From Azospirillum brasilense (lineage in GTDB: Bacteria; Pseudomonadota; Alphaproteobacteria; Azospirillales; Azospirillaceae): 64,000 nucleotides of DNA. The stretch lies in assembly GCF_005222205.1 (NCBI RefSeq), contig NZ_CP032345.1, positions 375,001 to 439,000 on the forward strand, written 5' to 3'. A program made the translations under genes and the position numbers. Below the pieces are notes generated by a model that was not told the DNA's origin, did not search any database, and worked only from the letters and a program-made list of their open reading frames with translations. This document shows, piece after piece, positions 1-9,047 of this stretch (its first letter is position 1; each line of letters starts with the position of its first letter).

Positions 1-1
1 C

Positions 2-841
2 CTGTCGTCGCTGGCGATCATCGTGGCGGCGGTGTTCTGGACCACGCTGTGGGGGCCGGTCGGGCTGCTGCTGGCGACTCCGCTGACCGTCTGCCTCGTC
101 GTGTTGGGCCGGCACGTTCCACAGCTTCATTTCCTGGAGGTGATGCTGGGCGACCGTCCAGTCCTGCCCGACGAGGCCAAGCTGTACCAGCGCCTGCTCG
201 CCCGCGACCCCATCGAGGCCATGGAGATCGCCGAGGAGAAGATGAGCAAGGGCGGGCTGGTCGAGGCCGGGCACGGCCTGCTCATCCCCGCCCTGTCGCT
301 GGCCGAACAGGACCGCCAGCGCAACCGCCTGAACCCGGAGGGACGGCAGGCGGTGGCCGAGGGCATGGTCGCCCTGCTGGACGAGATGATGGAAGCCTCG
401 CCGCCCGCCGCGGAGGACACGCCGCTGGTGCTGTGCATCGGCGCCCGCAATGACCTGGACGAGGCGGCGGCGGCGCTGCTCGGCCATCTGCTGCGCCCGC
501 GCGGGCTGCGCGCCGACGTGCTCCCCTGCGAGAAGGTGTCCGTCCGCTCCATCGCCGCGCTGGCGCCGACCGGGGTGTCGGCGGTGGTCCTGTCCTACCT
601 GAACCCGTCCGCCCTGTCGCACGCCCGCCGGTTGGTGCGCCGGTTGCGCCTGCATTTCGGGCCCAACGTGCCGATCCTGCTCTGCCTGTGGAGCGCCCAC
701 CCCGAGGCCGACGCACCAGAGCACGCCGTCGCCCAGACCTCGGCCGACCGCGTCGCCACCAGCCTGACCGGCGCCGTCACGCAGCTGGAGGAACTGAACG
801 TGCTCGCCGCCGTCGAGGCGGAAAAGGCCCCGCAGGCGTGA
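2..841 (+). CDS. AI-2E family transporter, C-terminal part (5' end outside window)
   Basis: The reading frame is open through the left edge, so only the last ~280 residues are visible. They begin with the end of a hydrophobic stretch (VFWTTLWGPVGLLLATPLT), typical of the last membrane segment of the AI-2E/PerM permease family (PF01594). A cytosolic tail of about 240 residues follows, much longer than in the E. coli family members. The tail has a core with hydrophobic strands (LVLCIGARND, VSAVVLSYLNP, VPILLCLW) that looks like a small alpha/beta domain whose role I cannot name. Family members export small molecules or ions; the substrate is not predictable from sequence. The gene converges with the operon ending at 845. 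Confidence 0.75.
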   Translation: MSSLAIIVAAVFWTTLWGPVGLLLATPLTVCLVVLGRHVPQLHFLEVMLGDRPVLPDEAKLYQRLLARDPIEAMEIAEEKMSKGGLVEAGHGLLIPALSLAEQDRQRNRLNPEGRQAVAEGMVALLDEMMEASPPAAEDTPLVLCIGARNDLDEAAAALLGHLLRPRGLRADVLPCEKVSVRSIAALAPTGVSAVVLSYLNPSALSHARRLVRRLRLHFGPNVPILLCLWSAHPEADAPEHAVAQTSADRVATSLTGAVTQLEELNVLAAVEAEKAPQA

Positions 842-844
842 CGG

Positions 845-1828
845 TCAGGAGGAGGCCATGACGGTGCAGACGCGCTTCAGCGCGTCGGCCGCGCGCTCCA
901 CGTCCTCATCGCGCACCAGCACGTAATCGGTGTCGTAGGTGGACATGGCGAAGATCGGCACCCGCGCCTGGGCCAGCGGCACGGCGATGCGCGCCAGCAC
1001 CCCGAACAACGAAAAGTCCAGCGGCCCTTCCACCTTGAAGGCGCGCCATCCCCGCTCCGCCGTCACGCCGTCCGGCACGCGGGACTCGCGGCAGAGGATC
1101 GACAGCTCCTCCCCCGTGCGGGTGGCGCTGACCAGCGGGTCGGTCCAGTCGAGCCAGCCGGGCATCCCGTCCCCCGGCGCCAGCCGCGCCACCGCCAGAC
1201 GGTCGGGCAGGAGCGACAGGGTGAGCGGCTTGGTCTCCGGCAGCAGGGCGGCGTCCAACGTTGCGCGGTCCACCTCGAAGGGCTTGAGGATGCGCTTGGC
1301 TCTCGCCGCCAGCGACGGAATGCGGGAGCGCATGGCCCGGCCCAGCATGTCCGCCGCGACCGGGCGAAGCTCCGGATCGTCCGCCGCCAGATCGACCATG
1401 GCCTGAAGCGCGGCGCTCTGCACGATCCGGCTGGCCCGGTTCTCGAACCAGTCTTCCAGAAGCGCCACGGCGCGCCCGCGCTGCTCCTCCGTCAGGGTCA
1501 GGCGCGGCAGGACCGCCGCCAAGTGCCAGCGCACCTCCGCCTGCTCGATGGCCGCGGCGTCGGTCAGCAGCCGTTCCGCGAAGGCGTCCAGCGGACGGGC
1601 ATCGCCGCGCGACACCCGCTCCAGCGCGTCGGCGGCGCGCATCCGCACCCCGGCGTCGCCGTCGAACAGGCAGGCGACCAGTTCCGGCAGCCGGGCGGGA
1701 TCGGCGGCCACCGCCTCCGCCACCGTCGGAATGTCGCCGAAGGCCCGCCGGTCACCGCCAAGCGCCAGGGCCTTCGCCAGGCCCCCGTCCTTGGACCCGC
1801 TAACCTTGGGCCCATTATCCGTGCTCAT
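845..1828 (-). CDS. HEAT-repeat / ACT-domain (COG3603-like) fusion protein
   Basis: The 327-residue protein has two parts. Residues ~20-195 are helical HEAT-type repeats (for example ELVACLFDGDAGVRMRAADAL and RWHLAAVLPRLTLT). Residues ~202-320 resemble COG3603/CASTOR-type ACT proteins, with the signatures GEELSILC, ERGWRAFKVEGPLDFSLFGV and IFAMSTYDTDYVLV. Each half is normally a stand-alone small protein, so this is a fusion. It starts with ATG four bases after the mfd stop codon, so it is almost certainly translated from the sdhE-mfd mRNA. ACT domains usually bind amino acids or other small ligands, and HEAT repeats usually bind proteins. A ligand-sensing adaptor is an inference; no catalytic residues are visible. 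Confidence 0.75.
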   Translation of the reverse strand: MSTDNGPKVSGSKDGGLAKALALGGDRRAFGDIPTVAEAVAADPARLPELVACLFDGDAGVRMRAADALERVSRGDARPLDAFAERLLTDAAAIEQAEVRWHLAAVLPRLTLTEEQRGRAVALLEDWFENRASRIVQSAALQAMVDLAADDPELRPVAADMLGRAMRSRIPSLAARAKRILKPFEVDRATLDAALLPETKPLTLSLLPDRLAVARLAPGDGMPGWLDWTDPLVSATRTGEELSILCRESRVPDGVTAERGWRAFKVEGPLDFSLFGVLARIAVPLAQARVPIFAMSTYDTDYVLVRDEDVERAADALKRVCTVMASS

Positions 1829-1832
1829 CGCC

Positions 1833-4800
1833 TCAGCGCCGCCCGAAGGGACGCGAGGGGATGTTCCGCCCGAACTTCGATCCGGCCTTCAGCGCGCTGG
1901 GCCGCGGCGGCGGAGGGGGCGGCGGAGGCGGTGGCGCCTCGCCCTTCGGCACGGCGCCGCCACCGGCCATCTGGGCGAGATCGCTCATCAGCCGGTTGAC
2001 GCCGCGCACCCGCTGGGCCTCGTCGGCCCATTCGCGGGTGTAGACCAGCTTGTGGTCGGGCCGCAGCTTCATCAGGCTCATCTGCTGGCTGATGTAGGTC
2101 AGCAGCTTGGCCGGCTCGGCGTAGCTGTTGTTGCGGAAGGTCAGCACGGCGCCCTTCGGCCCGGCGTCCACCCGCTCCACCCCCGCCTGACGGCAGAGCT
2201 GCTTGATGGTCACCACGTCGAGCAGGTTCTCCACCTCGCCCGGCAGCTTGCCGAAACGGTCGATCAGCTCCGCCGCGAAACCGTCGATCTCCGCCCGGTC
2301 CACCAGCTCGGCGATGCGACGGTAGAGCGACAGGCGCACCGTCAGGTCGGGAACATACTCCTCCGGGATCAGCACCGGGGTGCCGAGGTTGATCTGCGGG
2401 GTCCAGGGCTGGTCCTCCGCCCCGCTCGGCACCTGCCCGTCCATGTTGGCGCGGGCGTTGGCGACGGCTTCCTCCAGCATGTGCTGGTACAGCTCGACGC
2501 CGACCTCCTTGACGTGGCCCGACTGCTCCTCGCCCAGCAGGTTGCCGGCGCCGCGGATGTCCATGTCATGGCTGGCCAGCTGGAAGCCGGCGCCCAGGCT
2601 GTCCAGCGTCTCGATGACGTGCAGCCGCTGCTGCGCCGTGCCGGTCAGCGGCTTGTTCGGCGCGTAGGTGAGGTAGGCGTAGCCGCGCACCTTCGACCGG
2701 CCGACGCGCCCGCGGATCTGGTAGAGCTGGGCCAGACCGAACATGTCCGCCCGATGCACGATCAGCGTGTTGGCGTTGGGGATGTCGATGCCGCTCTCGA
2801 TGATGTTGGTGGCGAGCAGCACCTCGAACTTGCCCTCGTCGAAGGCGGTCATCACCTCTTCCAGCTCGCTGGCCGGCATCTGGCCGTGGGCGGTGACGAT
2901 CTTGACCTCGGGCACCAGTTCGCGCACCCGCTCGGCGACCTTGGGCAGGTCTTCGACGCGGGGGCAGACGTAGAAGGTCTGGCCGCCCCGGTAATGCTCG
3001 CGCAGGATGGCCTCGCGCACCACCACCGGGTCGTAGGGCAGCACGAAGGTGCGCACCGCCAGACGGTCCACCGGCGGGGTGGCGATCAGCGACAGCTCGC
3101 GCACGCCGGACAGCGCCATCTGGAGCGTGCGCGGGATTGGTGTGGCGGTCAGCGTCAGGACGTGCACGTCGGCGCGCAGCTCTTTCAGCCGCTCCTTCTG
3201 CTTCACGCCGAAATGCTGCTCCTCGTCGACGATGACCATGCCGAGCTGCTTGAACTGCACGCCCTTGCCGAGCAGCGCGTGGGTGCCGATCACGATGTCG
3301 GCGGTGCCCTCCGTCAACTCCTGCTTGACCTTGGTCTGCTCCTTGGCGGTGACCATGCGGGAGAGCTGGACGATGCGCAGCGGCAGCCCGGCGAAGCGGG
3401 TGGTGAAGGTCTTGAAATGCTGGCGCGCCAGCAGCGTGGTCGGCACCACCACGGCGACCTGCTGGCCGCTCATGGCGACGAGGAAGGCGGCGCGCAGCGC
3501 CACCTCCGTCTTGCCGAAACCGACGTCGCCGCAGACCAGCCGGTCCATGGGACGGCCCGAGCCGAGATCGGTGAAGACCTCCTCGATGGCCTTCAGCTGG
3601 TCGTCGGTCTCCGGATAGGGGAAGCGGGCGGCGAACTCCTGATAGACGCCCTCCGGCGTGTAGACCGGGTCGGCCTTCTTCAGCATGCGCTCGGCGGCGA
3701 TCTTCAGCAGCGCCTCGGCCATGTCCTTCAGGCGCTTCTTGACGCGGGCCTTGCGGCCCTGCCAGCCGGCCCCGCCCAGCTTGTCGAGCTGCGCGTGCGC
3801 GTCCTCAGACCCGTAGCGGGTCAGCACCTCGATGTTCTCGACGGGGACGTAGAGCTTGTCGCCGCCCTCGTAGACCAGCCGCAGGCAGTCGTGGGGGGCG
3901 CCCGACACCTCCAGCGTCTCCAGCCCGTCGTAGCGCCCGATGCCGTGGTCCATGTGCACCACGAGGTCGCCGGAGGCCAGCGCCGTGTATTCGGCGATGA
4001 AGTTGGCGGCCTTGCGCTTCTTCTTCGCCGCCGGGCGGACGAGGCGGTCGCCGAGGATGTCCTGCTCGGTGATGACGGCCATGTCAGCGGAGGTGAAGCC
4101 GTGCTCCATTCCCAGCACGATCATGCCGATGATGTTGCGGTCGAAGCGGCGGACGTCCTCGATGCTCTCCGCCGGCTCGAGCCCCGGAATGCCGTGGTCG
4201 CCCAGCACCGTCATCAGACGGTCACGGGAACCCGCGGAATAGCCGGCCACCAGCACGCGCCGCCCGTCGGCCCGCAGGGCGCGGATGTGGTCCTTCACCG
4301 CCTCGAAGACGTTGACGTCGGGCCGCGCCCGCTCCTCGGCGAAGTCGTGGCCGCGGCGCCCACCGGCGTCCAGCGTGCCCTTGATGCCCGGCGGCGTGCC
4401 GAAGGGCTGGAGCTGCGCCACGGCGTGGGCGGCGAACAGGTCGTCCCAGGCCTGGGCGTCGAGGAACATCATGCCGACCGGCACCGGCTTGTAGACCGGC
4501 GAGCCCGTCCGCTTCTCGATGACGATCATGCTCTCGCGAGAGGCGTGGAAGTCCACCACCTGGGCGATGCGCGAATCGCGCGCCTCCGTCGCCTGATGGT
4601 CCAGCGAGAGGATGGCCTTGGGCATGTAGGCCAGCAGCGATTCCATCGTCTCGTGGAACAGCGGCAGCCAGTGTTCCATGCCGCCGTACTTGCGCCCGGC
4701 GCTGATCGCCTCGTAGAGCGGATCGTCGTCGGTGACCGCGCCGAACAGCTCCCGATAGCCGGAGCGGAAGCGGGCGATGCCGGCCTCGTCGAGGAAGACC

Positions 4801-5459
4801 TCCGACATCGGCTTAAGGTCGACGCCGTCGCGCTTGTCGGTGGTGCGCTGCGACATGGGGTCGAAGCTGCGCACGGCCTCCAACTCGTCGCCGAACAGGT
4901 CGAGGCGCAGCGGCTCGTCGGTGCCCGGCGGGAACAGGTCTATGATGCCGCCGCGCACGGCGAACTCGCCCGGCTCGCGCACCGTCTGGGCGCGGGTGTA
5001 GCCGTTGCCGGCCAGATAGCGTTGCAGCTTCTCCAGATCGATCCGGTCGCGCAAGCGTGCCGAGAACACCGCGTCGCGGAAGGCGGCGCGGGGCGGCACC
5101 TTCTGCACCATGGCATTGACGGTGGTCAGCACGACCAGCGGCGGCGCGTCCGCCTTGCGCGCCAGAAGGCGGGTCAGCGTGTCGATGCGCTTCGCCACGA
5201 TGCCGCCGTTGGGCGACACCCGGTCGTAGGGCAGGCAGTCCCAGGCCGGGAACACCTGAACCTCCAGCGCCGGCGCGAAGAAGGCCAGCGCCTCCGCCAG
5301 CTGGGCGGCGCGGGTGTCGTCGAGCGCGACGTGGAGGAGTCCGGCGCTCCCCGCCCGCTTGGCGAGGTCGGCGAGGACGCGGGCGTCATGACCGGCGGGG
5401 GCGCCGCCGACCAGAAGGCGGCCGGAGCGTCCCGGCTGCAACTGTTCGAAGCTGGGCAA
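1833..5459 (-). CDS. mfd: Transcription-repair coupling factor Mfd
   Basis: This 1208-residue protein matches the usual Mfd length. It has a UvrB-like N-terminal module, then a CarD-like RNA-polymerase-interacting domain (DLVVHMDHGIGRYDGLETL). The superfamily-2 translocase follows, with Walker A GDVGFGKTEVA, the DEEQHFGVKQKE box and TATPIPRTLQMALSG, and then a TRCF C-terminal domain. Mfd removes stalled RNA polymerase and recruits UvrA to lesions. The C-terminus carries an unusual tail: ten consecutive prolines followed by a basic end. The apparent start is TTG with GAGG about 8 bases upstream; no in-frame ATG or GTG occurs before the upstream stop. It lies 10 bp downstream of sdhE, in the same operon. 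Confidence 0.97.
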   Translation of the reverse strand: MPSFEQLQPGRSGRLLVGGAPAGHDARVLADLAKRAGSAGLLHVALDDTRAAQLAEALAFFAPALEVQVFPAWDCLPYDRVSPNGGIVAKRIDTLTRLLARKADAPPLVVLTTVNAMVQKVPPRAAFRDAVFSARLRDRIDLEKLQRYLAGNGYTRAQTVREPGEFAVRGGIIDLFPPGTDEPLRLDLFGDELEAVRSFDPMSQRTTDKRDGVDLKPMSEVFLDEAGIARFRSGYRELFGAVTDDDPLYEAISAGRKYGGMEHWLPLFHETMESLLAYMPKAILSLDHQATEARDSRIAQVVDFHASRESMIVIEKRTGSPVYKPVPVGMMFLDAQAWDDLFAAHAVAQLQPFGTPPGIKGTLDAGGRRGHDFAEERARPDVNVFEAVKDHIRALRADGRRVLVAGYSAGSRDRLMTVLGDHGIPGLEPAESIEDVRRFDRNIIGMIVLGMEHGFTSADMAVITEQDILGDRLVRPAAKKKRKAANFIAEYTALASGDLVVHMDHGIGRYDGLETLEVSGAPHDCLRLVYEGGDKLYVPVENIEVLTRYGSEDAHAQLDKLGGAGWQGRKARVKKRLKDMAEALLKIAAERMLKKADPVYTPEGVYQEFAARFPYPETDDQLKAIEEVFTDLGSGRPMDRLVCGDVGFGKTEVALRAAFLVAMSGQQVAVVVPTTLLARQHFKTFTTRFAGLPLRIVQLSRMVTAKEQTKVKQELTEGTADIVIGTHALLGKGVQFKQLGMVIVDEEQHFGVKQKERLKELRADVHVLTLTATPIPRTLQMALSGVRELSLIATPPVDRLAVRTFVLPYDPVVVREAILREHYRGGQTFYVCPRVEDLPKVAERVRELVPEVKIVTAHGQMPASELEEVMTAFDEGKFEVLLATNIIESGIDIPNANTLIVHRADMFGLAQLYQIRGRVGRSKVRGYAYLTYAPNKPLTGTAQQRLHVIETLDSLGAGFQLASHDMDIRGAGNLLGEEQSGHVKEVGVELYQHMLEEAVANARANMDGQVPSGAEDQPWTPQINLGTPVLIPEEYVPDLTVRLSLYRRIAELVDRAEIDGFAAELIDRFGKLPGEVENLLDVVTIKQLCRQAGVERVDAGPKGAVLTFRNNSYAEPAKLLTYISQQMSLMKLRPDHKLVYTREWADEAQRVRGVNRLMSDLAQMAGGGAVPKGEAPPPPPPPPPPRPSALKAGSKFGRNIPSRPFGRR

Positions 5460-5469
5460 GGATCGGGCC

Positions 5470-5772
5470 TCAGGACCCCTGACGGGGCGTGTAGCGGAAC
5501 TTGGTCAACAGCTGCATGACGTCGGTGTCATGCTCGGCGGGCAGCGGCTCGCGCCCGGCGTACCAGTTGTAGAGGTCGGGGTCGCTGAGTTCGAGCAGCG
5601 CCTCGTAACGGTCGAGCTGCGCGTGGTCGAAGTCCGGGACATGGGCGTCGGCGAAGCTGCCGATCAGCAGGTCCATCTCGCGCATGCCGCGGTGCCACGA
5701 CCGGAAGCGCAGCCGCTTGCGCCGGTTTTCCAGGGATTCGCCGCTCTCGGACAGGGTGTTCTCGTCGCTCAT
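5470..5772 (-). CDS. sdhE: FAD assembly factor SdhE (succinate dehydrogenase assembly factor 2)
   Basis: A 100-residue protein. It contains the RKRLRFRSWHRGMREMDLLIG segment with the RGxxE/D-type loop used to deliver FAD to the succinate dehydrogenase flavoprotein, followed by the conserved ELSDPDLYNWYAG. I chose the ATG at 5772 rather than a longer in-frame start because the extra 25 residues are unlike the family. Pairing of sdhE with mfd is common in alphaproteobacteria. Here it is the first gene of a three-gene minus-strand operon (sdhE-mfd-HEAT/ACT). Confidence 0.93.
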   Translation of the reverse strand: MSDENTLSESGESLENRRKRLRFRSWHRGMREMDLLIGSFADAHVPDFDHAQLDRYEALLELSDPDLYNWYAGREPLPAEHDTDVMQLLTKFRYTPRQGS

Positions 5773-5904
5773 GCCATCCACGCCAAAAAGCCCCGGCCCC
5801 GGAAGATAGGGGGCGGAGCGGTCCACATCCACCCCCGCATCCTGCACACCGGCACGCCCCCGCGCAAACCGAAATGCCGGACGGTCCCCCGGAAGGAGCT
5901 TGAT

Positions 5905-6696
5905 TCAACGCGCCAGCCACGCCTCCAGCCCGTCGCGCAGGTCGGCCCCCGGCGCCAGCCGGGCGAAGCGCTCGGTCTCCACCGCCAGCCCCTCGCCGAT
6001 GGTCATGTTCAGCCCGCGGGTCACCGCCCCCAGGATGCCGGACACCGCGGCCGGGGAATGCTGGACGATCCGCCCGGCCAGTTCGAAGGCGGCGGGCATC
6101 AGCGCCTCGTGGGGCACCACCTGATTGACCAGCCCCACCGCCAGAGCCGTCGCGGGCGGGAAGGTGTCGCCGGTCAGCAGCCATTCCAGCGCCCGCTTGC
6201 GCCCGGCGTTGCGGGGAAGCCGCTGCGTCCCGCCGAAGGTCGGCATCATGCCGAGCCTGATCTCCGCCTTGGAGAAGGTCGCCCGCTCGCTGGCGACGGC
6301 GAGGTGTGACGCCTCCAGAATCTCGCAGCCGCCGCCGTAGCAGATGCCGTTGACCGCGGCGATGATGGGCTTGGGGAAGGACTCGATCCGCGCGCACAGC
6401 GTCTGTCCGGGCCGGAAGGCGCGCACCGCCGCCTCCGGTCCCCGGCGGACGGCCGGAGTGAATTCCGCGATGTCGGCCCCGGCGGAGAAGGCCCGCTCCC
6501 CGGCGCCGGTGACGATGATCGCCCGCACCGCCGCGTCGGCCTCCAGCGCATCCAGCGTGTCGAGCATGGCGGCGGCCAGCGCCGTGCTGATGGCGTTCAG
6601 CTTGGCGGGGCGGTTCAGGGTGAGGGTGACGATTCCTCCGGCGGTGACGCACAGCACGGGGTTGGCGGGGTCGGCGTGTTTGGTCGTCAGGGGCAT
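5905..6696 (-). CDS. Enoyl-CoA hydratase/isomerase family protein (crotonase)
   Basis: A 263-residue crotonase-fold enzyme. The oxyanion-hole segment (ERAFSAGADIAEF) is present, as are both acid/base glutamates expected of a true hydratase: one in YGGGCEILE and one in KAEIRLGMMPTFGGTQRL. It likely hydrates 2-trans-enoyl-CoA in fatty-acid or aromatic-acid beta-oxidation; the exact substrate is unknown. The ATG at 6696 was chosen because AAAGGA lies just upstream and homology begins there; an upstream extension to 7065 would read through a divergent promoter and gene. It diverges from the gene at 6896, with an inverted repeat in the shared intergenic region. Confidence 0.88.
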   Translation of the reverse strand: MPLTTKHADPANPVLCVTAGGIVTLTLNRPAKLNAISTALAAAMLDTLDALEADAAVRAIIVTGAGERAFSAGADIAEFTPAVRRGPEAAVRAFRPGQTLCARIESFPKPIIAAVNGICYGGGCEILEASHLAVASERATFSKAEIRLGMMPTFGGTQRLPRNAGRKRALEWLLTGDTFPPATALAVGLVNQVVPHEALMPAAFELAGRIVQHSPAAVSGILGAVTRGLNMTIGEGLAVETERFARLAPGADLRDGLEAWLAR

Positions 6697-6781
6697 GGCA
6701 CGGTCCTTTTGTCCTGCGTTTGGGATGCCCCACTGTCGAGCCCGAGCCACGCCCCTGACAAACGAGTACGCCGCGTTTTCG

Positions 6782-6798
6782 GGTGAGCAACGCTCACC
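6782..6798. promoter_or_regulatory. Inverted repeat (candidate operator) between divergent genes
   Basis: GGTGAGC and GCTCACC form perfect 7-bp arms around a 3-base spacer. The site lies between the crotonase start (6696) and the divergent gene at 6896, just upstream of the latter's promoter. The geometry fits a dimeric repressor site. The regulator is unknown and none is encoded beside it. Confidence 0.4.
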
Positions 6799-6834
6799 TG
6801 AAAAGGGGACTCCGCCGCACGCCAAAGCGTCACC

Positions 6835-6862
6835 TTGACAGAATCGCGACAGTTGGTACACT
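6835..6862 (+). promoter_or_regulatory. Sigma-70-type promoter for the gene at 6896
   Basis: A perfect -35 hexamer TTGACA (6835-6840) is followed after 16 bases by TACACT (6857-6862). The start codon lies 34 bases beyond the -10, behind a GGTGGAGG ribosome binding site. Confidence 0.55.
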
Positions 6863-6895
6863 GAACAGTCCCAGCCACTTTCGGTGGAGGTCGCC

Positions 6896-7492
6896 ATGAC
6901 CGACGGATCGATCGGACGCCCGGAACCCCTGGTCCGTTCGGCCGGCGTGGTGGAGCGCACCGGCGGCGCGACCGACCGCAGAAAACGGCGGCAAAATCGG
7001 CAGGACCTGCAACAGCAGGAGCGCGAGCAGCAGGAGCGCCGCGACCAGGACGAGGCCAACCACAAGCGGCGGCGCCTTTACGACCTGCTGTTCGACGAGA
7101 TCGACGAGCTGGACACGCTGAACGCCGGCCAGCGGGCGCGCATCAAGCAGAATCTGCGCGCGCAGCTCGCGAACCGCCGTCCGCCGCCCCACCTCGCCCC
7201 CAACCTCGCCCAGCCGCCGCCGGCGGATGAGGACATCGAACGCATCGCGGCGGCGCTCCTTGAGAAGGCCGTCGCGGCCCATTCGGTCGATCACGACCAC
7301 ATCGTCGCCATGGCGGCGCCGACGCACCCGGCGCTTCCGCCGGGACAGACGGCGGAAAATGTGGCGCTCGCCAACCAGCTCCGCGATTGCCTGGAACAGC
7401 GGACGACGACATCGCGGCGCGTTGCCGTGTATCTGCGCCTTCTTCTGACGCTTGAGGGCGCCTTCCGCCCGCATCTTGTGGTGGACGCCTGA
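6896..7492 (+). CDS. Conserved-looking hypothetical protein with charged coiled-coil region
   Basis: A 198-residue soluble protein of unknown function. Residues ~25-60 are extremely rich in Arg, Gln and Glu (QQQEREQQERRDQDE) and should form a coiled coil. A Pro-rich linker (RRPPPHLAPNLAQPPP) and a C-terminal helical segment follow. I see no signal peptide, membrane segment or catalytic motif. The ATG at 6896 has a strong GGTGGAGG five bases upstream, which favours it over the GTG at 6884. It has its own sigma-70-type promoter and diverges from the crotonase gene. Confidence 0.65.
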   Translation: MTDGSIGRPEPLVRSAGVVERTGGATDRRKRRQNRQDLQQQEREQQERRDQDEANHKRRRLYDLLFDEIDELDTLNAGQRARIKQNLRAQLANRRPPPHLAPNLAQPPPADEDIERIAAALLEKAVAAHSVDHDHIVAMAAPTHPALPPGQTAENVALANQLRDCLEQRTTTSRRVAVYLRLLLTLEGAFRPHLVVDA

Positions 7493-7665
7493 CCACAGCC
7501 CATCGCGGCTGTGATGCGCGAATTCGGAGAAAGCCCCCTCCGATGCGCCACCCAGGATGGTTGGACCATGCGGCACAATGGCCCTGTTGTTTCTCCGGCG
7601 GAGTCCGGGCGCGTTCCCGCGCCGTTCCCGTCGCGGAAAACCCGCTCCCGCAGGGAGGTTCCCCC

Positions 7666-8964
7666 GTGCCCGACACCCATCTCGCCACGCACGCCCAGCC
7701 GTCCGGCGACGCCCTCCGCCAAACTCTCTCCACCCGTTTCCAGAAGGTCCGCGCCCGCACCGCCGAACTGGCGGCCCCCTTGTCGCCCGAGGATCTGATG
7801 GTCCAGTCGGTGGCCGACGGCGCCCCGGCCAAATGGCACCTCGCCCACACCACATGGCTGTTCGAAACCACCGTCCTGGTGCCCTGCAACCCCGGCTACC
7901 GTCCTTTCGACCCGGCTTTCCTGACGCTGTTCGCCGCGCGCGACGACCGCTTCGGCAGCCACCAGCTTCCCTCGCCCACCCTGCGCCTGCTCTCCCGGCC
8001 CAACGCGGCGGAGGTGATGCGCTACCGCGACCATGTGAACGCCGCGGTTCTGCACCTGCTGAACCAGGCCGACGAGGCGGAACTGCCGGAGATCGCCGAC
8101 CGGGTGATCGTCGGCATCACGCACGAGCGGCGCCACCAGGAACGGCTGCTGACCCACATCAAGCACGCCTTCTGGAGCAACCCGCTGCGCCCCGCCTACG
8201 ACCAGCCGCCGCAGAGCGTACCGGCTCCGCCGCAGCCCGAACGCTGGATCGAGCATGAGGGAGGCCTCGTCGAGATCGGGCGGACGGAGGCCTGGGCCGG
8301 ATTCGACCATGAGGGGCCGCGCCACCGCGTCCATCTGGAGCCCTTCCGTCTCGCCGCCCTGCCGGTGTCCTGCGGTGCCTTCCGCGCGTTCATCGAGGAC
8401 GGCGGATACGCCAAACGCTCGCTCTGGCTCGCCGACGGCTGGGAGGCGGTGCAGACCGAGGGATGGCAGGCCCCGCTCTATTGGGAATGGCGCGACGGCG
8501 CGTGGCAGATCTTCACGCTCTACGGCATGCGCCCGCTCGATCCCGCCGAGCCGGTCTGCCATGTCAGCTGGTTCGAGGCCGACGCCTTCGCCCGCTGGGC
8601 CGGCAAGCGCCTGCCCGAAGAGGCCGAATGGGAGGCCGTGGCGTCGCGCTGCGACAGCATGGGAAACCTGCTGGGCACCGGCCACCGCCATCCGCGCCCC
8701 AGCACCTGCCACGGCGACGGCCCCTGGCAATTGTTCGGCGACGTGTGGGAATGGACGCGCAGCCCCTTCACCCCCTACCCCGGCTACCGCCTGCCGGACG
8801 GGGTGGACGAGGCCGTCCACGGCCGGTTCATGATCAACCGCATGGTGCTGCGGGGCGGCAGCTGCGTCACCCCCTTCGACCACGCCAACCCCACCGCCCG
8901 GCATTACCTGCGGCCGGACTCCCGCCTGTCCTTCACCGGCCTGCGGCTGGCCGAGGATAGCTGA
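7666..8964 (+). CDS. egtB: Hercynine oxygenase EgtB (ergothioneine biosynthesis)
   Basis: A 432-residue protein with an N-terminal DinB-like four-helix domain and a C-terminal formylglycine-generating-enzyme/sulfatase-modifying fold. The expected iron-binding histidines are present: one in KWHLAHTTW and two in the HxxxHxE motif HERRHQE. The C-terminal fold shows CHVSWFEADAFARWAGKRLP, GDVWEWTRSPF and VLRGGS. EgtB is a non-haem iron enzyme that joins hercynine to a thiol donor with O2 to form the sulfoxide precursor of ergothioneine. The start is GTG with GGGAGG about 7 bases upstream. The usual partner egtD is not adjacent, so the pathway is split or EgtD lies elsewhere. Confidence 0.9.
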   Translation: MPDTHLATHAQPSGDALRQTLSTRFQKVRARTAELAAPLSPEDLMVQSVADGAPAKWHLAHTTWLFETTVLVPCNPGYRPFDPAFLTLFAARDDRFGSHQLPSPTLRLLSRPNAAEVMRYRDHVNAAVLHLLNQADEAELPEIADRVIVGITHERRHQERLLTHIKHAFWSNPLRPAYDQPPQSVPAPPQPERWIEHEGGLVEIGRTEAWAGFDHEGPRHRVHLEPFRLAALPVSCGAFRAFIEDGGYAKRSLWLADGWEAVQTEGWQAPLYWEWRDGAWQIFTLYGMRPLDPAEPVCHVSWFEADAFARWAGKRLPEEAEWEAVASRCDSMGNLLGTGHRHPRPSTCHGDGPWQLFGDVWEWTRSPFTPYPGYRLPDGVDEAVHGRFMINRMVLRGGSCVTPFDHANPTARHYLRPDSRLSFTGLRLAEDS

Positions 8965-9047
8965 GATATTGGAATCGTTTTAAACGGTGGCGCTGCACCG
9001 CAGCAAGCTCTATAACCATAATTAAATTATGGCCTATGGAGCCCTTC

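Noticed and set aside
1905..1945. GGC/GGA-rich run that could be a microsatellite
   Set aside because: It is the in-frame polyproline tail of Mfd on the minus strand; no separate function is needed, though its length might vary between strains.
1548..5519. 1323-residue plus-strand reading frame
   Set aside because: It is antisense to mfd and its composition (Gln/His/Arg-rich, no domain) is a GC-skew artefact of the real gene on the minus strand.
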